NCBI RefSeq assembly: GCF_933775445.1
Contig: NC_065873.1
Location: 20,088,001 to 20,152,000, forward strand
Direction: 5' to 3'
Length of the DNA: 64,000 bases
From: Argentina anserina
Taxonomy: Eukaryota; Streptophyta; Magnoliopsida; Rosales; Rosaceae
The notes beneath the pieces are model-generated. The model saw only the letters and a list, made by a program, of their open reading frames with translations. It had not been told where the DNA came from and made no database searches. This document shows positions 50,021 through 62,231 of this stretch, piece by piece. Made by a program: the position numbers and the translations under genes. How positions within the stretch are numbered: the stretch's first letter is position 1; each line of letters begins with the position of its first letter.

Positions 50021-52547
50021 TCTTTGATCCCACTTTGATGATAAGCTTGCATGAAATAACAAATATGCCTCCTCTCCTTCACTTGTCACTCAAGAATAAA
50101 AGAGATCATGCATTCGAGTTGTAGGGTAGACGAAGACAATTCTATCCGTCATATCTTCTTACCCAGAACTCTTATCATTAATTTGACATAGCTTATAACG
50201 GAGCTTAGCTTATTGGCACACTTTTTTTCCCTCAGAAATAGTGTTCATTTCGAGCAAGGTGATGCCATGGGTGACATGCACTAGCTAAACTTGGTGCCTG
50301 GTCCTAGTCCCCTACAGTCCTCACCAGAGTCAATAATTTGTGTGCGGTTTACTGCTTCTATAATATCTTTGGCATATGACCTCCATTTAGAGCACCGTCC
50401 TCTTTTGCCTGCTTTCAAACTTGATATGATCTTGTAAATTGTGATGTTGAAAAAGTGCCCCATGATTGTCATCAACTTGATTATGTATGTATAGTCAGGC
50501 ATCTTCATCAGTATCAGGTTTTGGATGAATATATGAGTGATTTTGGTTAAGGGAAGAAAGGGAATGTTAAATCATTGATGAGACAATAGAAATGAGTGAG
50601 ATTCATGTAGTCTTATACATGAGATGTTTGTTGTTTGATAGTTTGGAGATAGGATGCTTGTTAAAATGATACATAAAAGAAATTCAATGACTCCAAAGAT
50701 GTTAAGACAAAACGTTCGACAAATTATCTTGGCAAAGAGGTTTAAGAAAGAGAATTTGCACAAAACAAAATAAATTAAAGTGAAAACATCTTCATCTAGT
50801 TCACAAAAAGAAAGATAACTCAATCTGCTACTGATGATAGCACTCTATATTTCAAAGTCTTTCTTTTTCTAGAGATAAATGTAACATCTGCTAGAGTTCT
50901 TGAGTGGATACGTAACAGTTCATTTGTGGTTTTCTTTCAACATCAACAAACTTAAATGGACCAGATAAGGCTTTGAAAATCAAAGTCCTGATGGCTTTAA
51001 AGTGATGTAAGCTTCTTTTAATCATACTGCTAAAGATCATTTGATTGCTAAGACAACAGGGTATGTTATTAGCTAGAGAGTTGAAAATGTTGTCAACCAT
51101 TTCATGGAGGCTGGAGACTAGATAGCCAAATAATATGGATTTCTATCCCTGATAAAGGAGGGTGCCATGTTGGCAGAAAAGGGAAAGTTTTTGTAGGACA
51201 TCTTATGTCTTAGACAAGTATTTGACAACATATAATGGGAACCGATTGGCTATAATTAGTGGAAGCTTCACTAGTTCACTAAGACTAGTGGAAAAGATTG
51301 AACAGGGTTTATGCCAAGGGTGTGTTCCCATTTTCCAGATGAAGACTGTACTTCCCTTTGTAGTTTTACAGGTCTAAAATTCATTAGTTTAATCCTTGAA
51401 CACAGATTAAACAATGTGCTAGTTCATTACAATAAGCCTTGAGATATGAACATTCAGGAGTATGATAAGGGATGAACACACAGTCTCCCACATGTAGCAT
51501 GTGTGTTTAGGGCTAATTCAGTTTTAAACAACTCAAGCTTGGAGAGCTTAATCCAAGAAATTACTTTGTTCAAGCTAAGAAGGGTTGATTAAACTATGAT
51601 AATCCATACTTATTGAGCGAAAGCTTAGGAGAATCGCGTGGGTCCTCGGTAGGGTTGAGCTAAGGTTAGAGACTCTCAGTGGCCTAACATGATCCTATCT
51701 TTGTGTAAACTGATAATGCTTTAGCCTTCTGTCTCGATTTACTTTGATATTTTGTGTTTCCTGGTTTGGCCTCTGCAAATTATCAATGTAGCAGGAAGAG
51801 AAAGGTCCAATCTGCTGTGCAAAAGTAGTTTTTACTTTTTAGACAAGGCAGTTCCCCAAAACCAAAATTTACATTCATCCAATGTGTGAGATTGGAATGT
51901 GAGCAATTTACATACATCCAATGTTAAGAACTGGGAGTGTGAGCTTATAGAGCAAACTGAGATTTCTATCAATGAGACCCTTAAATGTGGGATATCTGCC
52001 CTTGTTCTCTAGGACACAAGTCTTGAAGCAGTCAACCAAAGGCTCAATCTTGCATAGCAATGGAACATATTGTTCAACCCCAAAGCAACCAATTATAAGA
52101 TTTTGAGGAGATTCATTGCTCATTCTTAAGTTGGACCACATATATTCTTCTAATCTCCCAAAACCCAGCAATGAACATAAACACATTGGAGATTGAAATA
52201 CAAAGTTTACACCTTTCTTTTATATTCTTGCTCTCTATTGAAACCAAACCCTATGAGACCCTATGGCTATGAATATCTCAAAGAAAGCACAAGAACCTAC
52301 CCTGAAGGGAACAGTCTTGACTTGTACAAAATAAATCCCCCCAAACATTCCTACATTTTGTGCAAATTCACATGTCACATATTTATGTAAAGATGGGAGA
52401 CTGCATATAAATACCAGAAACCAAAACTACACAGAAGAACCCCTTTCAAGCAAGGAACTCCCATATTCTCTTCAAGATTTTTCACCTTGCCCCATCTATA
52501 TTTTTTACCCCAGGAGTGGGCACTAGTGCTTAGATCAAACCCAACTC

Positions 52548-52549
<2 letters not shown>

Positions 52550-52579
<30 letters not shown>
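52550..52579. repeat. (GA)15 microsatellite
   Basis: Thirty bases of alternating GA in the probable promoter of the 5-phosphatase gene. Confidence 0.93.
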
Positions 52580-52586
<7 letters not shown>

Positions 52587-52822
52587 TGGGTGTGGGTGGG
52601 GTGACCAATATATAGAAAGCCCCAAGTCCCCAAGCAAAGAGAAAGGGCTGAGTCGGCCTTGGATTTTGGGGTGAAAAAGCCTCGACTCACAGAACCAAAA
52701 ACAAACCCCCCTCTCCTCCCCTCTCCTCTGTTCTTCACTCTCTATCACTTTATTCTCTCTTCAAATTTCGATACTTTGCTCTGAAATAACGAGGTTTTTG
52801 TGTTCCTTAGACAAAACACACT

Positions 52823-52852
52823 TACACACACACACACACTCTCTCTCTTTCG

Positions 52853-52878
<26 letters not shown>
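52823..52878. repeat. Compound (CA)n(CT)n microsatellite
   Basis: CA units to about 52839, CT units to 52848, a short TTCG break, then CT units to 52878. A pyrimidine-rich tract like this is typical of plant 5' leaders. Confidence 0.9.
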
Positions 52879-52883
<5 letters not shown>

Positions 52884-53510
52884 TGATCCTACCTACATTG
52901 TCTTGTTGTCCTCAGAATATCATACTCTTCTTTCTACTTAGAATCCAGAACTACATCTTCTCTTCTCAGTTCCAATCCTTCTAAATTTCTTCTGTTTAGT
53001 TTCTAGTTCTTTTGTGTTTCTCCACCAATCTCAGAACAAGTACAAGTGAAAAAAACTACCAAAACTGGGCGTTTTGGATTTTAGCTCAGAGACTTAAATG
53101 CCCAGAAACTGACTTGGGGTTTTTTTTTTCCTTCGGAAAACAGGGGAGGCACACCCATTTTTTGTTGTCTTCCTATAACCAAATCACTAAGCTTTTTCCA
53201 ATACTTTTGACCTCAAAAACCATAGCTTTGAACCTTTTTGAGTCCTGACCTCCAATTTGTATCTTCCATTTTGTACTTGCTCTACCACCACATTGATTTC
53301 TAAAGAGAAAGCCAGAGAGTGGTGAGTGGGGCCATTTATTGCTGCAAATCCAGAGTGGCCTTATGAAGCAGTGAAACAATGATAGATGGGAATTCAAAGA
53401 AAAGCAAGGTTTGAATAAAATGCCTGCATTTCCATGATTTTTGTGTGCATTCTTTGTTCTGGGAAGAAGAAAAGCTGAGTCTTTGTGTGTTGTTGTTTGT
53501 TGTTCTGGGT

Positions 53511-56415
53511 ATGAAGCTTTCATGGCCCAAGACTCTGGTCAAGAAGTGGCTCAACATCAAGAGCAAAGCTGAGGACTTTCACGCAGACGACGTCGTTTAT
53601 GAAGGTCATTGCTCCTATCTGTTGTGTCCCTCTCACATGCATGATTAGGATGTCAATTTTTGATTGTGGATTTAGGGGAATCTTGGGTTTTACAGCAAGA
53701 GCAAAATGGGCTATCCTCTGCTTCTTGAGTACAATAATTTTTTGAGGTTCTGATTGGGGTCTTCTGTTGCTGCTTCAGTTTGCAGTTCAAGATCTGTCAT
53801 TTGTTTTCTTCCTCCCTTGTGAATTTCATTTCCTTCTTTCGTTCACTCCTCTATTATTAATGTTTTTTGGTAACTTGAAATGGTTTTGTTTTTTTGTGAT
53901 GTTGAAATGCTGTGTGGGATTGATGCATTTCTCAACAATGGAAAGAGCACAGCTTTAACACACTTTATGCTTCTTCTTTTTCAGGTGGTGATGAAGAGTG
54001 GAGGAACACTTATGCAGAGAGGGAAGCATGCACAATCAAGAAAAGCAAAACAGGTTCAGTATCATCATCTGCATATTTCTTTCTTTTATCTTTTGGACCA
54101 CAACAATTCTTAACTCCCAATAGTGTAGCAGCATCAAACAATCATATAAAGAATCCAATTGCTCTTTTGTTTAGAGTCTCCTAATTTATGTCCAATTTTA
54201 AATTCTTCACAGAAAGTTTAAGCAAGAGGCACTCTGATAAAGTCCGGCGAGGTAAGATTGACATGGACGCATCACAGGTTACAGATGTACACAATTATAG
54301 GTAAGTACTATGCAACTATGCACCGTCTTTCTCATTGAATAGATTAGGCACAAACTTTTTGCATTGTGTTTCTTTCTGCAAATGTTGGTCTTTATTCGTG
54401 TTTTTTTTTTGTCCATTTTGACACAGGATTTATGTTGCTACATGGAATGTGGCTGGAAAATCTCCTCCCAGTTGTTTGAATCTGGAAGACTGGCTTCATA
54501 CCTCTCCTCCTGCTGACATTTATGTTCTAGGGTATGTGTGTTTTATATATCAAGATGCTCTAATCTCTCTCTTATGCAACATTTGGTAATAGAATCCTCA
54601 ATCATTTTTTGTTTAATTGGTTTCCAGGTTTCAAGAAATAGTTCCTTTGAATGCTGGAAATGTTTTGGGGACAGAAGACAATGCCCCGGCTAAAAAATGG
54701 CTAGCTCTTATAAGGAAGACTATTAATAGTCTTCCTGGTGCTAGTGGTGGTTACCATACACCTTCCCCGGTTCCTGATCCAATTGTGGAGTTGGATTCAG
54801 ACTTTGAGGGATCAACGAGGCAGAAGACCTCCTCCTTCTTCCATCGCCGGTCCTTTCAATCCCTGAGCCGCAGCATGAGAATGGACAATGACATGTCAAT
54901 ACCACAACCTCAGCTTGATCGACGGTACAGTGTTTGTGATCGAGTTATGTTTGGGAATAGAACAAGTGACTATGACCTGAATGTAAGATGGGGTTCCTCT
55001 GATGATGAGAATGGACCTGGTGATTCACCTTTTGTCACACAGTATTCACCAATGTCCAATAGTGGATCATTTTCGATGGAGGATAGAGAAAGACAGCAAG
55101 GGAACTCAAGGTACTGCTTGGTTGCTAGCAAGCAAATGGTTGGGATATTTTTAACAGTGTGGGTGAAAAGTGATCTCAGAGATGATGTTCGCAATATGAA
55201 GGTATCTTGTGTTGGCAGAGGATTGATGGGCTATCTTGGAAATAAGGTATACATGTTAAGTTTCATTTTTTTAAGTAAAATTAAAACCCAAGCAGCAAAC
55301 TTATTTGTGTGAGTTTTTCAGGGTTCAATATCAATTAGCATGTCATTGCACCAAACAAGCTTTTGCTTCATCTGTAGTCATCTGACCTCCGGGCAGAAGG
55401 ACGGTGATGAACTTCGAAGAAATTCTGATGTCTTGGAGATCCTAAGGAAGACAAGGTTTCCCAGGGTTAATGGAATGGGAGATGAAAGCTCTCCTCAGAC
55501 TATACTAGAGCATGAGTAAGTCCCCCATTATCTTTTGTACAGGTTGTTGTTTCTTGTAATGTTTGAATTGGATTGTATCTTTCTAAGAAAATGATATGGC
55601 GATTGAAATGAAACTAAATGTTTTACTTTCTTGTTGCAGTCGCATTATTTGGCTTGGGGATTTGAATTATCGCATTGCCCTTTCTTACCGCTCTGCAAAA
55701 GCTCTCGTTGAAATGCGCAACTGGAGGGCATTGTTAGAGAATGACCAGGTATGTTACCTATTTCTCTACCAACCATGTGCTTTTCCTTGTTATGTGTTCA
55801 TCTTGTGTTCCCCCATGGGAGTGATGGGACCAAGAAGATGTTAAGAAAAGAAAGGAAAGAAAGGAAAAGAGTTGGTGTTCTACTTTTGACTAACTTTCTG
55901 TTATGCTTGTATCTGAAACTGTGATGGTTTAATTCAGCTAAGCATAGAGCAGAGACGAGGTCGTGTCTTTGAGGGATGGAGCGAGGGGAAGATATACTTT
56001 CCTCCAACATACAAGTATTTGAACAATTCAGATAGGTATGCCGGTGATGATAGGCACAACAAGGAGAAGCGAAGAACTCCAGCATGGTAATAATTTTTGA
56101 CAGAAAACTCAATTCAGACAACTATGAGACTAGAAAATATAATGAACATATTATATTGTAAAAATTGTGAAAGTATTAAGTTATTGTTATCTGAAATCTA
56201 AATCTATTGTTTGTATGTGTAGGTGTGATCGTATATTATGGCATGGAAGAGGCCTCCATCAATTGTCCTATGTTCGTGGGGAATCAAGATTCTCAGATCA
56301 CAGGCCAGTTTACAGCGTATTTCTGGCAGAGGTGGAGTCCATTAACCGTAACCGAATCAAGAAAAGCATGAGTTGTTCTAGTTCCAGGATTGAGGTGGAG
56401 GAGCTGTTGCCATAG
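53511..56415 (+). CDS. Type I inositol polyphosphate 5-phosphatase
   Basis: Removes the 5-phosphate from inositol phosphates or phosphoinositides. Exons: 53511-53604, 53985-54053, 54213-54300, 54427-54531, 54628-55246, 55322-55515, 55640-55748, 55938-56086, 56223-56415; phases agree and give 539 residues. The N-terminal [17 protein letters not shown] is the typical plant type I start. The catalytic domain has [59 protein letters not shown] (Asp397), PAWCDRILW (Asp478) and SDHRPV (Asp501, His502), so all catalytic motifs are present. A Ser-rich low-complexity insert (about 150-260) between the first motifs is usual in the plant group. Closest by memory is Arabidopsis At3g63240 (5PTase4-like). 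No signal peptide. Confidence 0.94.
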
Positions 56416-59400
56416 TCACGTGGATACTCGCAGCCCCATTTTTATTGAATGTGCATACCTGATTATCCATCGTCACTGAAGCAGAGTTTATTCCATGATC
56501 TCATAAGGTGATATTCTTAAAATGTTGGAATGAGCCTTTGCTGAGTTTATTTTGCAACTAAATCAATTCATCTTCTGCTTGTAAACAGAAATGCTCCAAA
56601 TATAACTGCGAGTGACATCCTATTTGTTTTTCGGGGAATTCCAACCCCATTGATTTCCTTGATCAGTCAGGTAAAACTATTGTCATGCTAGTTCCTTTTT
56701 CATGCTTTTCAAAACTTCCATTAGTTTTACATTGCTCTCATTACAAATATAGATTCCTTAGGCTGCCGGAACACTTTCTCCCGTAGGCTAAACTTCTTCC
56801 TTATCCTTTAGTCCATTAAGGTTCAGTTGACTCCTACCGCTGCAGTGGAAAAATAGAATATTACTTTGCCTAGTTTCCAAAAGCATGGCCATAAAACATG
56901 TCTTCTTTCCTGTTAAAGCTCATCGTTGAGTATATTTCTCTTGTCCTGTTCTTGCTCTTATCTGAGTTTTTGGTCCCCTATTGCAGAGATGGCCCCACGG
57001 AAATTCTGTGCCATCATGATGATAAAGACAGTTTGTTGCCCACAATCACATAACTAGGTTGGCCCTTCACTTTCTTTCCCTTGCTCACTTTGTTTGGCTG
57101 CAATTCACGTCTTCTTCTTCTTCTTCTTCTTCTTCTTCCTACATTGTTTTGTACAATTTCTTTCCATACCTTTCTTTGCTCATCACAGCAGGTACAATTA
57201 TTTTGTGATTTTGTGGATGATTACTCACCCAACCCACATGTTTGCAGGTCACAATTGGCAAACTTGGAAGATTCTGGCACAATGGCTGTGGATTGTGGCT
57301 GATCTTGTTAATGAGGTAAGAAACTGAGAAAAGTGAATGGTGGCTTTGACTTAATTTAGTTTCGTTCATGACCCAAAATGTTGGCACCAGTCAAAAAGAA
57401 ATCATATATCTTACCTAACTAGTTTGGGATTTCTTTTTTTGTAGGATGAGCTTGATGATCCATTTGGAGCCTGGTTTGACATCTTAGTTTATTCACAATT
57501 TAGATGATGAAAATAAATATATTACACAGTTTTAGGCACACACACACACACATATATATATTATTTTCTTTCAGTTTTGTATTGGTGTACAGCATAAAGA
57601 TGAAAGAAATGGGGGTTGTGATAGTACCTGATAATAATTACTTGTCCAAAATTGGGAGGCTGATTGATATAAAAGCTCTATCTTTCAAAAATCAATGCTT
57701 CATTGCATTGTCATCTCTCACGTATTTCCCCAAGTCTTTTTCACTCCTCATTTCTTTTTTTACCTTATCTGTAATTAAGTTGTTTGAAATTAAAAGTTAA
57801 AATTACTTACCATTTGCTCGTAATTTCAATGAAGAACTTAAGAACCAAGAACCAAATAGGGTAGAGCAATTTCTTGCACCGGAAAAGTGGAATAATTTCA
57901 GATTTTCAGATACGTAACCCAAGATGGTGACAGTAGAATCAAGTACTTTTACTGCCACCTGTTTCACACAAGCTTACAGTGACTGACTGGGTGTTCTGTT
58001 CTACTTTAACCTCTGAGGTGAAACTTGGTCTAAAATCCGCGCCAGAAAAATAAGACCTCTTTGCGCTTCGCGCGTGTATCATACCCTCCGGTTATTTCAA
58101 ACCGAACGAATTAAGCACCTGAAAGATTCCGTGCCAGAATTGGCGCGACATTGCCGAGTGTGGGTACACGCGCTCCATGGATCCCGCCAGTGATGACGTG
58201 TCGAGTCAAACTGTGACACGTGATGAGGTAATGGGCCCACGGGATTTGTCAACTTTAGTCGCGCAAAGTAAAAATGGGAAGAGATTCCCAGCTTCTGCAA
58301 GATCAGATTGATTCTTAAGCACTTTTTTGGTTTTCTTACTTCTTAAGTTGTTCGATCTTCTTGTACATCCACTTTTAGTGTTCATTGCTTCTTGCTAGAA
58401 AAGCTACAACATGCCCCTTTTGAAATCATAGAGAGCTAGCTTATAGAATCTGATTAATTTCATGCTTATACTATGACTCCTAGCCTTATTCTATATATGC
58501 ATATGAATATCGATATCAGAATATGTAAAGCTTTGATCAGCTAGCTTTGGTGATCGATTTGTGAAGATCGACGAGGGAAACGATCCAAGTGGCCGGGCAG
58601 GGGAGCGAGGGTGGGAAGTTGGTTCCTGATTTCTGAACCAAAGCTAAAGCCAAACAATCATCCTTTTAATAAAAGCTTAAAGAACACAAACATGCAACCT
58701 ACAGAGAGACAGACATAGTAAAACCCTAGCTAGATAGATTTGAATAAGCATTAAAGAGATAAAGTGCTCGAACAATGAAGAAGCTAGGGCTCAACTTCCA
58801 AAACAATCCATTCTGATAAAGTGAGAATTGATCTGATCGATCGTTTTTTGCTATACCTCTTTTCTTTTCTTTTTACATTTTGCTATACAGTACTTAATAT
58901 GGATAAAATCTTTTTTCTTAAGCCACAAAAGTTTAATGTTCATTTGCACACTAGATGGTGAATTGGTGATTTATATTCGTCGCTGCCTATGCATGCACGT
59001 TTGTAGACCTCTTTGCCACAGCGATATCAAATTTCAATTGATATGAATTCAGATTTTCTTGCCACAGATAGATGTTTTCGTTATAATCTTTTAATGATTA
59101 CTTAATCAAGTAGGTTAATTATTACATATCACGATACATTGTACGTATAATTATTTGTATCACGATACACCGTATATATAATGGTTGTACCATGATCGAC
59201 TTTTGATAGCTTTAACTCTTTATTTCCCGAACAAACTGACCAACTTAGATGAAAGAGCTCGAGATTATGTTTTAATCCCTTTAGGGTGTGATTAGATGGC
59301 CGGATCGAAAGACGAAGAATGACAAAGCTTTACTTGCTCGATCGATTAATCATGCTGTACGTACATGTTTGGTCCTACTTGACGACGTACTGCATCTTTC

Positions 59401-60807
59401 ACATTAGACTTCCAAATTTCTTGAAGATGAAACGAAAATTTGAAATGTCTAGTTCACTTTGCATGCACATGCAATGATGCAAATGATCGAGGAGTCTTTA
59501 TCTGATACATGTATCAGAGTGAAAGTGCTAAATCTCGTTCCTTTTTACATGAAAATAACAACCGAATGATTACCTCCGATCCGTAGTAGTAAGCTTAACT
59601 AGGTTCGTAAATGGTCCCATATATATAGCCACGACTGTGCTTAACTGCGTAAGTAATATGGGTACATATTCTGATATAGACCCATTATGCAAATTCTTCT
59701 GAAATTTGAATCTGGCATTTGCCCCACGCCCACTTGATGATCATCAGCACGGGAACATGACCTACGTACGCATATATACACGTTTGATTCTTAGAAGAAC
59801 CGTCAAGCTTATACTGAATAACGTACAGTGCTAGTTACAGGATCACGAAGGCAAAAATCAACTTTTTTTTTCAATTTCTCAAGAAACCAGTCCCATAAAT
59901 TGGATCACCAACTAATTAACCTAATAAAAGCTGAGCAATGTTATTTGGATAGCAAAATTCCAAAAGTTAAAACACCATCATTGATCTATGATGAGGAAAC
60001 CAGGGTTGGCATGCATGGGAAAAGATAGATCGATACTGAAGATGATGATGATGATGATCGAGGTGAGCATGACGCCTATTATTTATCTGTTGCTTATTTC
60101 CGATTCATCTGTGATTGATTCTGAAATAGATTTCATTCTGTGGATGCTGACGACCGAAAAAATTAACATCAAAATGGCAATGCATGCCTCCCATGCATGC
60201 CCAGTTATCTAGGACAGGTTAAGATTTCCCACAATGGGTAAACATATGTATGCCATAACTCATTACTGGTGGTTAGGTTAGGTTTCAGGCTCTCAATAAT
60301 TGAAGTAGGTATGAATGTATGATCGATCTGATGATATAAATCATATAATTAGTTTAGATAGGTGGTGACCGATATCGTGTGTGTTTAGCCTATTATGTAT
60401 TAATGATTCGCTTAGATTGCTTGTTGAAGAAGCAATACGTACGTCAGTGCTGCATGCCCAGAACTCGATCAGAGCTACAGATCGAGGATACGAGGGCTCA
60501 GACTAGTAGCTTCTGATCTAAGTGAGAGCAGACCCTGAAGGCTCTAATGATATAAGTACTGGCTCAGTAGCTAGACCATAAGATCGAGAAGATCCAACAA
60601 GAAGAGTCAAGAGAAGAAGCTTTCTTCAATGGCGTCATCAACGTACCACTGATTACAATATTGTGACACTGATTTCATCATCTTCTTCTTCTTCATCGTC
60701 ATCAGTCCTGGTTAATTAGTTTCTAAAAAAATGGGGAGACCACGAATTCTTGTTTACTACTAATGACGAAACTTGCTCCAGGTCTATACACTAGAGAGGA
60801 TCATCTA
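56416..60807. other. 5-phosphatase 3' flank and gene-poor region
   Basis: 56416-57060 is 3' untranslated region and flank. A possible small spliced frame at 57248-57508 (NWQTWKILAQWLWIVADLVNE joined to DELDDPFGAWFDILVYSQ) is unrecognised and weak. 58025-58270 is a GC-richer patch with ACGTG-type motifs. The rest has SSRs (CTT at 57111-57138, CA/TA at 57538-57562, GAT at 60041-60058) but no recognised gene. Confidence 0.4.
57111..57138. repeat. (CTT)n microsatellite
   Basis: Nine CTT units downstream of the 5-phosphatase gene. Confidence 0.9.
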
Positions 60808-61179
60808 TGTCACATCCCGAGACTGCTCCGCCGTAAAACGATATTATGTAAGCCCCCAAAATGCATAGTGTTAGATAGAGGGGTTGACATGTACATATAA
60901 AGCACATCACCCCCATTATCACATCACGGGACCGCTCTCCTGTAACACAATATTGTCTGCTTTGGGCATAGCTCTCACGGTTTTGTTTTTGGAAGCTCAC
61001 GAGCAACTTCCCAGTTAATTACCTATCCTGGGATTGCTCTAGCAAAAACAAACTTAACTTCGGAGTTCTCAACCCCTTTAAAACCATTAAGTCCCCAAAA
61101 GACCTCATGTTAGATGGATATATGAATGTAAATATAAGGCACATCACCCATTCTCTTTTAATCGATGTGAGATATTACA
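60808..61179 (-). mobile_element. Cassandra-type TRIM LTR with 5S rRNA-like domain, rearranged
   Basis: On the minus strand it starts TGTAATATCTCACATCG at 61179 and ends CGGGATGTGACA at 60808, the ends of Cassandra LTRs. In between is a 5S rRNA-like segment (60995-61075, minus strand) with AACTCCGAAGTTAAG, CAATCCCAGGAT and CTGGGAAGTTGCTCGTG, which correspond to the 5S internal promoter region. After a first LTR end (GTCCCGTGATGTGATA, about 60927-60912) a second LTR-like stretch follows with GGTGATGTGC and TTTTGGGGGCTTAC but no 5S domain, then GTTTTACGGCGGAGCAGTC and the end. So one full and one internally deleted LTR are fused. Target duplication is not convincing (ATCTA/ATCAC). Confidence 0.85.
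60995..61075 (-). other. 5S rRNA-like segment in the Cassandra LTR
   Basis: The minus strand matches the central and 3' parts of plant 5S rRNA (AGAACTCCGAAGTTAAG..., ...CCCAGGAT.GG..., ...CTGGGAAGT). Substitutions are numerous in the middle, so it is not a functional 5S gene. Confidence 0.85.
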
Positions 61180-61553
61180 ATCACATCAGCCTCGTGTTCC
61201 CAGCTCGTAGATTTCCTTCTGAAGAAGGCAGTTAAGAGTGCTACCTCGTATATATTCCAAAGACGTCGACACTCACTCATCTACGCAATGATGATGCCAC
61301 CTTTTTTTTTTCCTTATAAGACGATTCCACACATATATTGATGTGTTCAATCATATATTGATACGTGTTCAATCAATCTTTCAATTCTTTCGTCACACAA
61401 TTCAGCTTATGACTTATCTTAGCACGTACAAATGTACAATAACGGATGATCGATCCATTACTTTAGTAGCTAGAGTTTGGTACTTGGATATATAACCAAT
61501 GATATTGATAGGTAAGAATGTACATGACTTGCACGGTTCCACATAAGGCCTGT

Positions 61554-62223
61554 TAGGGGTGTAAATGAGCCGAGCCGAATACTAGGTTGTTCATATTTGG
61601 CTCGTTTTCATTCGATCGAACTCAAGCCGGGCCAAAATTTGATTTTTGTGTTTTATGCTCAAGCTCGGCTCGGCTTGAAAAAGATTGAGGTGGGCTTTGG
61701 CGGCTCATTTTATTAAATAAAATTGAACTCGAATCGAGCCGGTTTGAATCATACGAAATAAAAAAAAATAGAAATTAAAAAGAAAATTCAAAATCTAATG
61801 TCATAATATCACACAAAATTCTTTTTATTTGTAATGAACTAAAATTAACAAATCAAACTCATTATAGAACTTAAAGTCTTTAACTAATTATTTTAAAAAG
61901 AAATTTTTTCAGCTCTTTCGAACAAATATTATATTTTTAATATTATTTTTCATATAAAAACTATACTTTAGCTATACTATAAAACTTAATAAGTTAAGGT
62001 TAATTAATAAACGAACTGAGCTTTTAACAAGCTCAAGCTAGCTCGCAAGCTAAATGAGTCGAACGAGCGGACTACTTATTGTTCAAACTCGACTCATTTT
62101 CAAGGTGAGCTAAATATTGAGCTCAAACTCGGCTCATTTAATTTTATGAGCTTGAGCCGAATGGACTAAAAACGAGCCGAACTACGAGTCGAACATAGCG
62201 ACTCGAGCCTACTTATAGCCATA
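61554..62223. mobile_element. hAT-like non-autonomous transposon with GAGCCGAGC subterminal repeats
   Basis: The left end TAGGGGTGTAAATGAGCCGAGCC is typical of plant hAT elements, and the complement of the right end (TATGGCTATAAGTAGGCTCGAG) is an imperfect match. The possible 8-bp target duplication is AGGCCTGT (61546-61553) against CGGGCTGT (62224-62231), 6 of 8 alike. Words such as GAGCCGA, CTCGGCTC and GAGTCGAA are repeated near both ends. The centre is AT-rich and non-coding. Confidence 0.65.
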
Positions 62224-62231
62224 CGGGCTGT

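Larger units (their letters stand above)
50034..53510. other. Spacer, then promoter and leader of the 5-phosphatase gene
   Basis: 50034-52400 has no recognised gene. From about 52540 the DNA shows CT/GA and CA tracts and a CT-rich leader, suggesting transcription start before 52900 and a long 5' untranslated region running to the ATG at 53511. Confidence 0.45.

Noticed and set aside
49373..50089. 238-codon minus-strand frame
   Set aside because: It crosses the boundary of the retroposon and its target duplication and resembles no family, so it is a chance frame in GC-rich DNA.
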